A stretch of 64,000 bases of DNA from Amycolatopsis sp. QT-25 (GTDB lineage Bacteria; Actinomycetota; Actinomycetes; Mycobacteriales; Pseudonocardiaceae). The notes beneath the pieces are model-generated. The model was not told where the DNA came from and did not search any database. It worked only from the letters and a program-made list of their open reading frames with translations. Location of the stretch: contig NZ_CP120210.1 of NCBI RefSeq assembly GCF_029369745.1, positions 2,294,001 through 2,358,000 on the forward strand, in the 5' to 3' direction. Shown in pieces: positions 34,451 through 44,041 of this stretch. The translations under genes and the position numbers were made by a program. Within the stretch, counting starts at the first letter, position 1; every line of letters starts with the position of its first letter.

Positions 34451-35746
34451 GTGGTTCCGAGCGGAGAGGCCGTACCGGGGCGGGTCCGGCCGCACGGCAA
34501 GCTCGGACGCGACTTCTGGACGCTCTGGAGCGCTTCCACGGTCTCGATCGTCGGTGACGGCCTCTATCTGAGCGCTCTGCCGCTGATCACCTTGCTCTAC
34601 ACCGATGACCCGCTTCAGATCTCGCTCGTGACGGCGGCCAGTACCTTGCCTTGGTTGCTTTTCGGCCTGATCGGCGGCGCCCTCGTGGACCGGTGGGATC
34701 GGCTTCGGATCATGTGGATCACCGATCTCGCCCGCTTCGCGGTCGTGGGCGGGCTGGCGCTGGTGCTCCTGACCGGACACGGCTCGGTCGCGGTACTGGC
34801 GGTGGTGGCGTTCCTGCTCGCCACTGGGGAGACCCTGTACGTGACGGCGTCGCAATCGGTGTTGCCCGCACTCGTCCAGCGTGACCCGCATCAGCTTAAA
34901 AGAGCCAATTCCAGGCTGTTCGGAGCGCATCTCCTCGCCCGTGACTTCGGCGGCAAACCACTCGGTGGTGCGTTGTTCTCGGTGGCGCCGGGACTGCCGA
35001 TCCTGATCGACGCGGTGTCGTTCGCCGCGGGGTCCGCGTTGGTCGGGCTCATCGGCCGTGGTGAACGCGGGGCCGCCGGGCCTTCGGCGACGGTGGAGCG
35101 GCAGGGACTTTTCCGTTCCGTGCGCGCGGGGATGCGGTGGCTTTGGCATAACCGGTTGTTGCGCACGCTTGCGCTGCTGGTCGCGGTGGGGAACATGGTC
35201 ACCGCGGCGTGGATGGTGCTGCTCGCGTTGCTGGCGCGGGACAGGCTGGGTATTTCCGGTTTCGGCTTCGGTGTGCTCACCGCGTGCCTCGGCATCGGCG
35301 GCGCGTTGGGCAGCCTGGTCGCCGTGCGGTGCAGCGACCGATTCGGACTGGCTCGCACGATGGTCTCGGTCATGCTGCTCGAAGCGCTCGCCACAGCGGG
35401 TGCGGGCTTGGCGGGTCATCCGGTGGCGACCGGTGCGATGCTCCTGCTGATGGGGGCTTCGGCACTGGTATGGAACATCCTGACCGTAACCTTGCGCCAG
35501 ACGATCGTACCCGACAAGTTGTACGGGCGGGTCAACAGTGCCTTCCGCCTGCTGGCCATGGGTACCGCGCCGCTCGGCGCGGTGCTGGGCGGGCTGGCGG
35601 GCAACGCCTTCCCGCTCCCGGTGACTTTCGTGCTCGGCGGTGCCGTCATCGCGGTCGCCGCGTTGTTTTCGGTCCGCGTGGTGAACAAGCGCAACGTGGA
35701 CAAGGTCGTCGCGGATGCCGAGGTGGCCGCGGCATCATCTTCCTGA
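34451..35746 (+). CDS. MFS exporter, EntS-like, for the NRPS product
   Basis: This 431-residue membrane protein has twelve predicted helices (LPLITLLYTDDPLQISLVTA, LPWLLFGLIGGALVDRWDRL, AFLLATGETLYVTASQSVLP). The conserved GGALVDRWDR loop fits the enterobactin-exporter group of MFS. GTG 34451 is chosen because GGAAAGGGGAG lies six to seven bases upstream. It opens the plus-strand operon, 21 bases before the large NRPS gene. The likely role is export of the cluster product and self-resistance. Its C-terminal half resembles the truncated exporter at 10.8 kb. Confidence 0.9.
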   Translation: MVPSGEAVPGRVRPHGKLGRDFWTLWSASTVSIVGDGLYLSALPLITLLYTDDPLQISLVTAASTLPWLLFGLIGGALVDRWDRLRIMWITDLARFAVVGGLALVLLTGHGSVAVLAVVAFLLATGETLYVTASQSVLPALVQRDPHQLKRANSRLFGAHLLARDFGGKPLGGALFSVAPGLPILIDAVSFAAGSALVGLIGRGERGAAGPSATVERQGLFRSVRAGMRWLWHNRLLRTLALLVAVGNMVTAAWMVLLALLARDRLGISGFGFGVLTACLGIGGALGSLVAVRCSDRFGLARTMVSVMLLEALATAGAGLAGHPVATGAMLLLMGASALVWNILTVTLRQTIVPDKLYGRVNSAFRLLAMGTAPLGAVLGGLAGNAFPLPVTFVLGGAVIAVAALFSVRVVNKRNVDKVVADAEVAAASSS

Positions 35747-35767
35747 ACCATCCCCAAGGGAGGCACC

Positions 35768-38700
35768 ATGTCCTCTTCGGAGTCCGGTCTTACCCCGCGT
35801 CCGGCGGAACTCGGTCCCGGCGGTGGAATGCGTTGGTCGGTGTCCTTGGGTCTGGAGGCTCATCCGTTCCTGGCCGACCACGCGTTGCACGGCACCCCGG
35901 TTCTGCCCGGTGCCACCGTGCTGAATCTGGCCTTCGCGGCGGCGGGTGTGTGGGCGTTCGCCGACGTGGAGTTCCACGAACTTCTCGTGGTGCCCCAGAC
36001 CGGTGCCAGGGAGTTGCTGCTGGACAGCGGCGACCGCGGTCGGCTGACCCTGGTCGGGACTGGCGTATCCGCTGTCTCGTACGCCTCGCTCCGCATCCTG
36101 GGCACCGATTTCCCCCCGTCACCCGCCGAACCACCTCGGCAGAGTGTCGAACGGTGCCCGCGCGAGCGTTCGGGTGCCCGGATTTATCGTGACTTCGCGG
36201 CGGCGGGCAACGACTACGGGCCGAGGTTCCGGTGGATCGACCGCTTGTGGACCGGGGAGCACGAGGCGGTCGCTGCGCTCCGCGCACCGGTGTCCATACC
36301 GTCGCGCACGTCCGAGTCTCCCGCACCGGAGCTCGTCGACGCACTCGTCCAGGTCATCGGTGCCGCGTTCAGCGGTCACGGGCAAGGGTTCGTGCTCCAG
36401 GGCTTCGAAGAACTCCGGTGGCACGGGCCGATGCCCGACCGGCTCTGGGTGCACGCGCGGTGCCACGAGACGACCACCGGTACCGAAATCCTCGCCGACG
36501 CCCGGCTTCTCGGAGATGATGGCGCGGTCGTGCTCGACGTTCGTGGTGCCCGGCTGGTCGCGACGGACACCGCTCCCGAACGAAAGGCGGCCGAACCCGC
36601 CCTCACGGTCGCGGCGACGTTCACCGCGGAACCCATCCAGGACGCGATGGAGTACTGGCTGGATGAACTGGGCTTTGCGGGCGGGGTGGAATTCGCTCCG
36701 TTCAATCAGCCGCTCCAACAACTGGTGGACAGTGGTAGCTCGTTCAACACCAGGGCCAAGGGAGCCAATCTCCTGTTGCTTCGTCTCGACGACTGGCTGC
36801 ACCCGGACCGGGGCGGTCGAGAGGCCGGCCCGACGCGCGGAGCGGCCGGGCTGGCGGGACTGTCGCGGACGCTGTTGCCCAACGGCATCGAACTCGCCGA
36901 CATCAACGAGTACGAGACGGAGTATCTCTTCGACGAGGTCTTCGAACGGGACACCTACCTCCGGCACGGTATCGAGATCGGCGCAGGGGCCAGCGTGGTC
37001 GATGTCGGGGCCAACATCGGGATGTTCAGCCTCTACGCCCGCAGACAGGCCGAGGGCGTGCGGATCACCGCCATCGAACCGGCGCCCGCCGCGTTTTCCG
37101 CGCTGACGACGAACGCGGCGCTCTACTTTCCCGGGCAGACGCTCGTCAACGCCGCGATTTCCGACCGCGAAGGCACTGGCGAGCTCATCGTGTACAGCGG
37201 TTACAGCGTCTTCTCCGGCCTGTACGCCGACCCTGTCACGGACCGCTCCGCGATCTCCGCGATCGTGGAGAATCGCCTGGCCGACCGCGGCCAGGGGCTG
37301 AGCCGGTTCGCGGACGACCTGATCGGGGACAGGCTGGCCGTGAAACGCGTGCCCTGCCGCCTGCGTACTTTGTCCAGCGTGCTCCGCGAACATCGGATCG
37401 CCCACGTCGACCTGTTGAAGATCGACGCAGAGGGAAGCGAGTTCGCCGTGCTGGCCGGATTGTCCCCGGCCGACTGGAAAGGCATCCAGCAGATCGTCGT
37501 GGAAGTCCACGGCGGGGAGACGGCGGCGCTGGCCGCGTCACTGGAATCGCACGGGTACACCGTCAAGGTCGACGAGGCTGAAACCGTCCGGGGTTCCGGG
37601 TTGACGATGGTGTACGCGCGGCGCGCCGGCTACCGTCCGGCGGTGGGCGAACGTCACCACGAGGCGGGGTTGCGGCACTCGGTCACCGAGTTGATCAGCG
37701 CCGTCCGGGATGGTGCTGCCCGGTCCATTCCGTTGATCGTCGCTTTCTGTCCGTCACCGCCCGGGCTTTCGCGACATCACCGAGCCTTGCTCGCCGAAGC
37801 GGAACAACGAATCGTCCGGGAGCTGGCGGGCTGCGCCGGAGTCATCCTGCTCGACGGCGCGGCGACCGCACCGGCAGTGCCTGACTGGTATGACCAACGA
37901 GGTGAACGCATTGGCCGGATGCCTTACACGGCAACCTATCTCGCGCAGTTGTCCACGATGGTGGGGCGGGCGTTACACGCGGATTCCGCTCGCGCGCCCA
38001 AGGTGGTCGTGGTGGATTGTGATCAGACTTTGTGGGGCGGGGTCTGCGCCGAGGCCGGGCCGGACGGCGTCACACTGGAGGCGGGGCATCTCGCCCTCCA
38101 GCGGTGGCTGGTGGATCTGCACCACGCGGGAGTGCTCCTGTGTCTGTGCAGCAAGAACGACGAAGCCGATGTAAGGTCGGTGTTCACCGCCCGTCCGCAG
38201 ATGCCCCTGCGTCCGGAGCACTTCGTCGCCACAAGGTTGAACTGGCTGCCGAAGTCGGCGAACCTTTGGTCACTGGCCGAGGAGCTGGATCTCGACGTCG
38301 CCGACTTCGTCTTCATCGACGACAGCCCGGTCGAGTGTGCAGAGGTCTCGGCCAACTGTCCAGACGTGCTGGCGCTGCTGTTACCCGAACCCGAACGGAT
38401 ACCCGGTTTTCTCGATAACGTGTGGGCCTTCGATCCGGTCCTGGACAAGCCCGTGACCGAGGTGGACCGGCAGCGGACTCGGTACTACCGCGAGAACGCC
38501 GACCGCGAGTCGCGGAGAAAGGCCACGCCGAGCCTCGCGGAATTCCTGCGTACCTTGGAACTCCAGGTCGAAATCGGGCCGCCCGCCGCGGACGAACTCG
38601 ACCGCGTCGCCCAGCTGACGGAGCGGACCACCCAGTTCACCTTGTCGTCGCGTCCGCTGCGGACCGGCGAACTGATGAACCCACCGTGGCGATGCGAGGT

Positions 38701-41700
38701 TGCCAGGGCAAGGGATCGCTTCGGCGACTACGGGCTGGTCGGTGTCCTGCGCTGGTCGGTCCACGGCACGGTGCTGAAGCTGGACACTTTCCTGCTCAGT
38801 TGCCGTGCTTTGAACAAGCGGGTCGAACATCACCTCATGGCCCACCTGGCGAAGGTCGCCGGAACCCACGGCCTCGACAGTGTCGAGCTAAGCGTCGTAC
38901 CGACCGCGCGCAACACGCCGATGCTCGGCTTCTGCCGGGAGATCGGCGCCCCGGTCGGGGAAGACAAGGACGGGTCGCTTCGGTTCCGCTGGACGATCGG
39001 GCAGCTCACGGAGATGGTGAACCGGCCGATCAAGGGCCCGGAGCGGTGGCCCCTTCCCCCGGCGAAAGCCGTGCGCCGTACCGCGCCCGCCGGCCCTGTG
39101 CTGAACGCGGCCCAGATCCGGCGGATCGCCCTCGAACTCGCCGAGCCCGCCGCGCTGCTGGAAGTGCTGCGACGCGCCCGCGCCCGGAGACCGGGGAACG
39201 CGGGCTGGTACGCCCCTGTTCGGCAGGGCCTGGAGCAACGGCTGGCCGAGATGTGGTCCGAAGTGCTCGGTGTCGATGGCTTGGGCCGCCACGACGACTT
39301 CTTCAGTCTCGGGGGTACTTCGGTCCGGGCCGCGGCACTGGTGAGCCGCCTGCAGCAGGCGTTCGGCGAACAAGTGTCGCTGAGCACGCTGCTCACCACC
39401 CGAACGATCGCCGGCCAGGCCGCCGCGCTGGGGGAGCCACCACACGAACCGGCGGGCAGCCCCGGCGCTGTGCCGCGCGAACCCGCTGTTCCGTACGAGA
39501 TCCCCAAGTCCGTGCCGTTTTCGTCCGCGCAACAACGAATCTGGTTCCTGGAACAGCTCTACCCCGACACGGCGCTCTTCGTCGTGCCCCGGGGAATCCG
39601 GCTGAGCGGTGAGCTGAACACCATGATCCTCACCCGGGCGATAGCCGAGATGGTCGACCGGCACCCCATCCTCGCCGGCATCGTGGCTCCCGATGGGCGA
39701 TCCCAGCGGTACCGCGACGGGGATGTCACGGTCACCATGGTGGATCTCGGTGATCACCGGCGGCCCGAGGACGGGCTGGCCGAGGTCGTAAGGGGCGTTT
39801 GCGCGCCGTTTCGCCTGCTTCACGAGCCGCCGCTGAGGGTGGTCCTGGCTCGGCTGGAAGAGCATGAGCACGTTCTGGTGGTGGTGCTGCACCACCTGGT
39901 CTGCGACGACCGATCACTTCAAGTGCTCTTCCGCGAACTCCTCGACTGCTATTCGGCGTTGCAGTCCCGTGCTTCCCTGCCACCATTCCCGAAGGCCCGC
40001 TTCGACGATGTGGTCGCGGCCCAGCGGGAATGGCTCGCCGGAACCGAAGCCCGTCGTCAAAGCGAGTACTGGAAAGAACAATTGGCCGGCGCACCGGTGG
40101 ACAAGCTGCCTTCGGACCACCGCTGGCCCGCATCGCCCACCTTCACCGCCTGCCGGAGCTCGTCCATCGTGGACGCTCGCCTGCGCCGAACCCTGACGGA
40201 CCTGGCGACGCGTGCGGGCGCGACCCCTTTCATGATGTTCACGCTCGCCGCCCAGCTCCTCTCACAACGCCACCTCGGCATGGACGACACGGTCATCGGC
40301 ACGCCATCGAGCCTGCGCCCCGCCGGTTTCGAAGACGTCGTGGGGCCGTTCATGAACATCCTTGTCCTGCGGACTGATCTGTCGGGCGACCCCACCGTCC
40401 GACAGGCGCTCGCCCGCACCCGGGACACCGCTACCGCCGCCTACGACAACCAACGTCTGCCCTTCGACCGGGTGGTCGAGCTGACGGCCGCCGAGCGCGA
40501 CGATCGTGACCCCCATCCGCTGGTGGAGGTGATGGTCAACTACCTCGAGACCCCAGAGCCGAGGAGGCGCCTGCCCGGGCTGGAAGTAAAACCTCACCCC
40601 CTGGCCGAACCGGCGGCCAGGGCTCCCCTGATGTTCTACATCCGTCCCGTGGGGGAGGGCTGGCGAATCGAGCTGGTCGGGCAGCGCGAGAAGTTCTCGC
40701 CGGACCGAGTCGAGATTCTGCTCGCCCAATTCGTCACCGTGCTCGAACAGTTCGGCGCGAAGCCCGACCAGGCCCTGGGGGAGATTTCCCTTGCGGCGGC
40801 GGGGCCGGCCGAAGTGCTCCCGGCTCCCGGATTGCCGTTGCCACACCGCAATTTCCCGACCGTGCCGGAACTGGTCTGGACGCGAGCCGGGCAACTGCCG
40901 GAACAGACGGCAGTCCGCGTCGGCGACCTCCGGTGGTCGTATCGGGAGCTGGTGACCGCGGCGGACGATGTCGCCGCGACACTCGGGCGAGCCGGTGTGG
41001 TCCGCGGTGAAACGGTCGCTGTGGCAGGCGATCGCGGCTTCGCCCTGATCGCTTGCATGCTCGGGGTGTGGCGCCTGGGTGCGATCCTGCTTCCCCTCGG
41101 TGCGTCTCACCCAGTCGACCGACGGCGCGTCATGATGCAGGAGGGCGGTGCTCGGCTTCTGCTGTGGCTCGGGCCCGAGGAGGTCCCCGCCGGGTTGAAT
41201 GACGTTCCGGTCCTGCGTCTCGACTCGGGCGCCGCTCCGGTGGCAGCCGGCGCGGCCGGGCAATTCCCCGAGCCTGCCGATCCGGCCTACGTGTACTTCA
41301 CTTCGGGTACCTCCGGAACGCCTCGAGCCGTGCTGGGAAGCCACAACGGGTTGAGCAACTTCCTGTGCTGGTTCCGGGACGAATTCAGGCTCGGGCCGGA
41401 CGACCTCGCCGCTCACACGACCGAACCCACCTTCGATGTCGTGTTGCGTGAGCTGTTCGCCCCGCTGATCGGCGGGGGGACGCTCACCGTGCCGGATCAG
41501 GCCGGGTCGAGTCCGCAAAGGACCGTCGGCTGGCTGATCGACGAGAAGGTCACCGTCGCCCATCTGGTACCGACAGTGGCATCGGTGTGGCTGGAATCAA
41601 GGCCGCCGGGCCGCACCGGAACCGCCATGCGCGTGGTGTTCTTCGCCGGCGAGCCCCTGCCCGATTCGGTGGTGCGAGCCTGTCGGACCGTCTTCCCCAA

Positions 41701-42664
41701 CGCCGAGATCGTGAACTTGTACGGTCCCACGGAGACTACGCTCGCCAAGAGCTTCCATCGTGTTCCGGTGGAGCCCAGGACGGGAGCACAGTCAGCCGGT
41801 GTGGCCTTGCCGGGAAGCCAGATCCTGATCCTGGGCGAAGGGGACCGGCCGGCCGGTGTCGGTGAGGTCGGGGAAATCGTGATCCGTTCGCCTTATCGCA
41901 CGCTGGGCTACCGCAACGACCCCGAGGCGCAGCGATCGAAGTTCCGGCCGAACCCGTTTCGCGACGATCCGGACGACGTCGTCTACCACACTGGCGATCT
42001 GGGCCGAGTGCGGCACGACGGCACCCTCGACGTCCTCGGGCGGATCGATGATCAACTCAAGATCCGCGGCGTGCGAGTGGAACCGGCTGAAGTGGCCGCT
42101 CTGCTGAAGGCTCATCCACGCATCGCGGAAGCCGCCGTGCTGAATGCGGGCGACGGTGAGTCGTCTGCCCGGCTTGTCGCCTTCGTGGTGGCCGCGAGCG
42201 AGACCCCGACGGAAGACGAATTGCTCTCTCGTCTGCGAGGTACACTTCCGGCGGCGGCGGTCCCGGAAGCGGTGATCTCGCTGGACCGGCTCCCCAGCAC
42301 TCCGAATGGCAAGATCGACCGGTCCCGGCTGCGAGCCATGGTCACCGAGACGCGGCCACCGGCGGGCCACGGGTCGACGAAGGCGCCGCTGCCGGGTATG
42401 GAAGCCAAGCTGGCGGCTAGCTGGGAAGCGCTTCTCGACGTACCCGGGATAGGCCGGAGCGACAGCTTTTTCGCGCTGGGCGGCCATTCCCTGTCGGCCA
42501 TGCAGATGCTCAGCACAGTGGTCGACGAGATCGGCGTGACTGTGCCGCTGCCGCGGTTCTTCGCAGATCCCACGGTCTCTGGGCTCGCACGGTTGATCGC
42601 CGACGCCGGGGAACAGCGTGCGCCCACGACGATTCCGAGGCGGAAGAGGGAAACCGGTGAATGA
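35768..42664 (+). CDS. NRPS with unusual loading region: DH-FkbM-FkbH-ACP-C-A-PCP
   Basis: The product has 2298 residues. (1) A PKS-type dehydratase hotdog region, residues 20-290, has HPFLADHALHGTPVLPG (catalytic His38) and ELVDALVQ (Asp191). (2) An FkbM methyltransferase, about 380-610, has VVDVGANIGMFSLYARR and DLLKIDAEGSEF. (3) An FkbH-like HAD domain, about 640-1105, has VVVVDCDQTLWGGVCAEAG, LCSKNDEADV and NWLPKSANLW. (4) A carrier has FFSLGGTSVRA near 1180. (5) A condensation domain has HHLVCDDRS near 1374. (6) The adenylation domain has YFTSGTSGTPRA near 1842, TFDVVLRELF near 1888 and YGPTETT near 1984; the hand-read code is DVRHFALLAK. (7) A carrier has FFALGGHSL near 2234. FkbH enzymes take 1,3-bisphosphoglycerate to glyceryl-ACP, so the starter is probably glycerate-derived and tailored by FkbM and DH. 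Confidence 0.9.
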   Translation: MSSSESGLTPRPAELGPGGGMRWSVSLGLEAHPFLADHALHGTPVLPGATVLNLAFAAAGVWAFADVEFHELLVVPQTGARELLLDSGDRGRLTLVGTGVSAVSYASLRILGTDFPPSPAEPPRQSVERCPRERSGARIYRDFAAAGNDYGPRFRWIDRLWTGEHEAVAALRAPVSIPSRTSESPAPELVDALVQVIGAAFSGHGQGFVLQGFEELRWHGPMPDRLWVHARCHETTTGTEILADARLLGDDGAVVLDVRGARLVATDTAPERKAAEPALTVAATFTAEPIQDAMEYWLDELGFAGGVEFAPFNQPLQQLVDSGSSFNTRAKGANLLLLRLDDWLHPDRGGREAGPTRGAAGLAGLSRTLLPNGIELADINEYETEYLFDEVFERDTYLRHGIEIGAGASVVDVGANIGMFSLYARRQAEGVRITAIEPAPAAFSALTTNAALYFPGQTLVNAAISDREGTGELIVYSGYSVFSGLYADPVTDRSAISAIVENRLADRGQGLSRFADDLIGDRLAVKRVPCRLRTLSSVLREHRIAHVDLLKIDAEGSEFAVLAGLSPADWKGIQQIVVEVHGGETAALAASLESHGYTVKVDEAETVRGSGLTMVYARRAGYRPAVGERHHEAGLRHSVTELISAVRDGAARSIPLIVAFCPSPPGLSRHHRALLAEAEQRIVRELAGCAGVILLDGAATAPAVPDWYDQRGERIGRMPYTATYLAQLSTMVGRALHADSARAPKVVVVDCDQTLWGGVCAEAGPDGVTLEAGHLALQRWLVDLHHAGVLLCLCSKNDEADVRSVFTARPQMPLRPEHFVATRLNWLPKSANLWSLAEELDLDVADFVFIDDSPVECAEVSANCPDVLALLLPEPERIPGFLDNVWAFDPVLDKPVTEVDRQRTRYYRENADRESRRKATPSLAEFLRTLELQVEIGPPAADELDRVAQLTERTTQFTLSSRPLRTGELMNPPWRCEVARARDRFGDYGLVGVLRWSVHGTVLKLDTFLLSCRALNKRVEHHLMAHLAKVAGTHGLDSVELSVVPTARNTPMLGFCREIGAPVGEDKDGSLRFRWTIGQLTEMVNRPIKGPERWPLPPAKAVRRTAPAGPVLNAAQIRRIALELAEPAALLEVLRRARARRPGNAGWYAPVRQGLEQRLAEMWSEVLGVDGLGRHDDFFSLGGTSVRAAALVSRLQQAFGEQVSLSTLLTTRTIAGQAAALGEPPHEPAGSPGAVPREPAVPYEIPKSVPFSSAQQRIWFLEQLYPDTALFVVPRGIRLSGELNTMILTRAIAEMVDRHPILAGIVAPDGRSQRYRDGDVTVTMVDLGDHRRPEDGLAEVVRGVCAPFRLLHEPPLRVVLARLEEHEHVLVVVLHHLVCDDRSLQVLFRELLDCYSALQSRASLPPFPKARFDDVVAAQREWLAGTEARRQSEYWKEQLAGAPVDKLPSDHRWPASPTFTACRSSSIVDARLRRTLTDLATRAGATPFMMFTLAAQLLSQRHLGMDDTVIGTPSSLRPAGFEDVVGPFMNILVLRTDLSGDPTVRQALARTRDTATAAYDNQRLPFDRVVELTAAERDDRDPHPLVEVMVNYLETPEPRRRLPGLEVKPHPLAEPAARAPLMFYIRPVGEGWRIELVGQREKFSPDRVEILLAQFVTVLEQFGAKPDQALGEISLAAAGPAEVLPAPGLPLPHRNFPTVPELVWTRAGQLPEQTAVRVGDLRWSYRELVTAADDVAATLGRAGVVRGETVAVAGDRGFALIACMLGVWRLGAILLPLGASHPVDRRRVMMQEGGARLLLWLGPEEVPAGLNDVPVLRLDSGAAPVAAGAAGQFPEPADPAYVYFTSGTSGTPRAVLGSHNGLSNFLCWFRDEFRLGPDDLAAHTTEPTFDVVLRELFAPLIGGGTLTVPDQAGSSPQRTVGWLIDEKVTVAHLVPTVASVWLESRPPGRTGTAMRVVFFAGEPLPDSVVRACRTVFPNAEIVNLYGPTETTLAKSFHRVPVEPRTGAQSAGVALPGSQILILGEGDRPAGVGEVGEIVIRSPYRTLGYRNDPEAQRSKFRPNPFRDDPDDVVYHTGDLGRVRHDGTLDVLGRIDDQLKIRGVRVEPAEVAALLKAHPRIAEAAVLNAGDGESSARLVAFVVAASETPTEDELLSRLRGTLPAAAVPEAVISLDRLPSTPNGKIDRSRLRAMVTETRPPAGHGSTKAPLPGMEAKLAASWEALLDVPGIGRSDSFFALGGHSLSAMQMLSTVVDEIGVTVPLPRFFADPTVSGLARLIADAGEQRAPTTIPRRKRETGE

Positions 42665-43595
42665 GGAGATGCCGTCGACTGGCCCGGCCGTGATCCTGGC
42701 GGACGACGTCCGGTCGACCGATCTGATGGAGCACCTGGATCGGCATCGGCTCGGTGTGCGTGATCTCGTCGTCGAACGGGGTGCTGTGTTGTTTCGCGGA
42801 TTCGAGGTCGGGTCGGCGGCGCGGTTCCACGCCGTCGCTCGCGCCTTCATGCCCGAGCTTGTCTCGTATGTGCACGGAAACTCTCCTCGGCGCCGGGTGA
42901 CCGACCGGGTGTACACCTCGACCGAATATCCGAGTGAGTACCCCATCACGTTGCACAACGAATTGTCCTACACCAAGTCTCCACCTTCTTACCTCATGTT
43001 CTGCTGCCTCGTCCCCGCCGCCGTCGGCGGGGAAACCCTCATGGCGGACGGACGACGTGTACTGGAGGAGGTGACCAGGCAGGTGAGAACCTGTTTCCTG
43101 GCACGAACCATCAGGTACACGCAGAACCTGCCCGATGGTGCCGGGTTCGGGAAGTCGTGGCAGGACACCTTCGAGACGGAAGACGCCGAACAGGTTATGC
43201 GACTCCTGCGAGAAGGCGGGGCCGAGTTCGTGTGGAAGCCCGACGGGGGGTTGCGGGTGACGCATATCCGGAACGCCGTCGCGGCGCATCCGGTCACCGG
43301 GAGGCCGGTCTGGTTCAACCAGGCCGACCAGTGGCACTGGTCCAATTTGGACGAATCCAGCCGGGCGGCGATGTTGAATGTGTTCGCAGAGGACGATCTG
43401 CCCATCAACGCGTCGTTCGGGGACGGGAGTGCCATCGATCCCGCGGATCTGGACGGGATCCGCCGCGTCTACCACGAACTGGCCCGGCCGGTTCGCTGGC
43501 AGCCCGGTGACGTCCTCATCATCGACAACTGGCTCACGATGCACGGTCGGGCCGCCTATACCGGCCCACGGCAGGTGCTCGTCGCGATGGCGTGA
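42657..43595 (+). CDS. SyrP/TauD-like Fe(II)/2-oxoglutarate oxygenase
   Basis: This 312-residue oxygenase has the iron-binding LHNELSYTKSPPSYLMFCC (HxE, near residue 100) and the distal His in TMHGRAAYTGPRQVLVAMA near 297. Close relatives such as SyrP hydroxylate the beta-carbon of an amino acid held on an NRPS carrier. GTG 42657 overlaps the NRPS stop (42662-42664), so it is translated with the large NRPS and probably acts on its carrier-bound residue. It is the last gene of the plus-strand operon. The substrate cannot be read from sequence. Confidence 0.9.
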   Translation: MNEEMPSTGPAVILADDVRSTDLMEHLDRHRLGVRDLVVERGAVLFRGFEVGSAARFHAVARAFMPELVSYVHGNSPRRRVTDRVYTSTEYPSEYPITLHNELSYTKSPPSYLMFCCLVPAAVGGETLMADGRRVLEEVTRQVRTCFLARTIRYTQNLPDGAGFGKSWQDTFETEDAEQVMRLLREGGAEFVWKPDGGLRVTHIRNAVAAHPVTGRPVWFNQADQWHWSNLDESSRAAMLNVFAEDDLPINASFGDGSAIDPADLDGIRRVYHELARPVRWQPGDVLIIDNWLTMHGRAAYTGPRQVLVAMA

Positions 43596-44041
43596 CTCAG
43601 GACGTGGTCGGCGACAGCCGGGCAATCACCGGCTTCCGCTCTGAAGGGCCGCTGAGCGCGCTGGGACCTGGGTGTCTTGTGGAGCGGCGGGGTACCCGCC
43701 AAGCTCGACGGACACCCGGTGGTACGCCCTGCTTCGGTGCCGGGAAGCCGCCGATCTTCCGCTCGGGCAGTCAGGCCGGCCGTAGCGGGGTGCGGTCCTC
43801 CACCGCAAAATGCGGGTGATACCCGGAGATTTCACTCATGCGGCCCTGCTCCAGCGTGGCGCCACCCGGGCTCGCATCACAGGTCCACGGCCCTGACAGC
43901 CCGTGACGAAACTACTGTTTTGCGCCATACACTTTTCCCTTGATCAAAAGAATTCGAACTCCAGAATCGCCGTGACCTCAGGATTGCCCCTTGTGGCGTC
44001 GCGGGCTGCACTCGGTCGCGGTGGCTGCCCGGAATTCACCC
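43596..44041. other. Convergent gap with no supported gene
   Basis: This gap holds the 3' ends of the oxygenase and P450 genes, which converge. No coherent coding sequence was seen. No perfect long hairpin was found, although GC-rich imperfect palindromes occur near 43690. Confidence 0.45.

Noticed and set aside
36119..37510. Minus-strand frame opposite the DH/FkbM region
   Set aside because: Shadow of the large NRPS gene.
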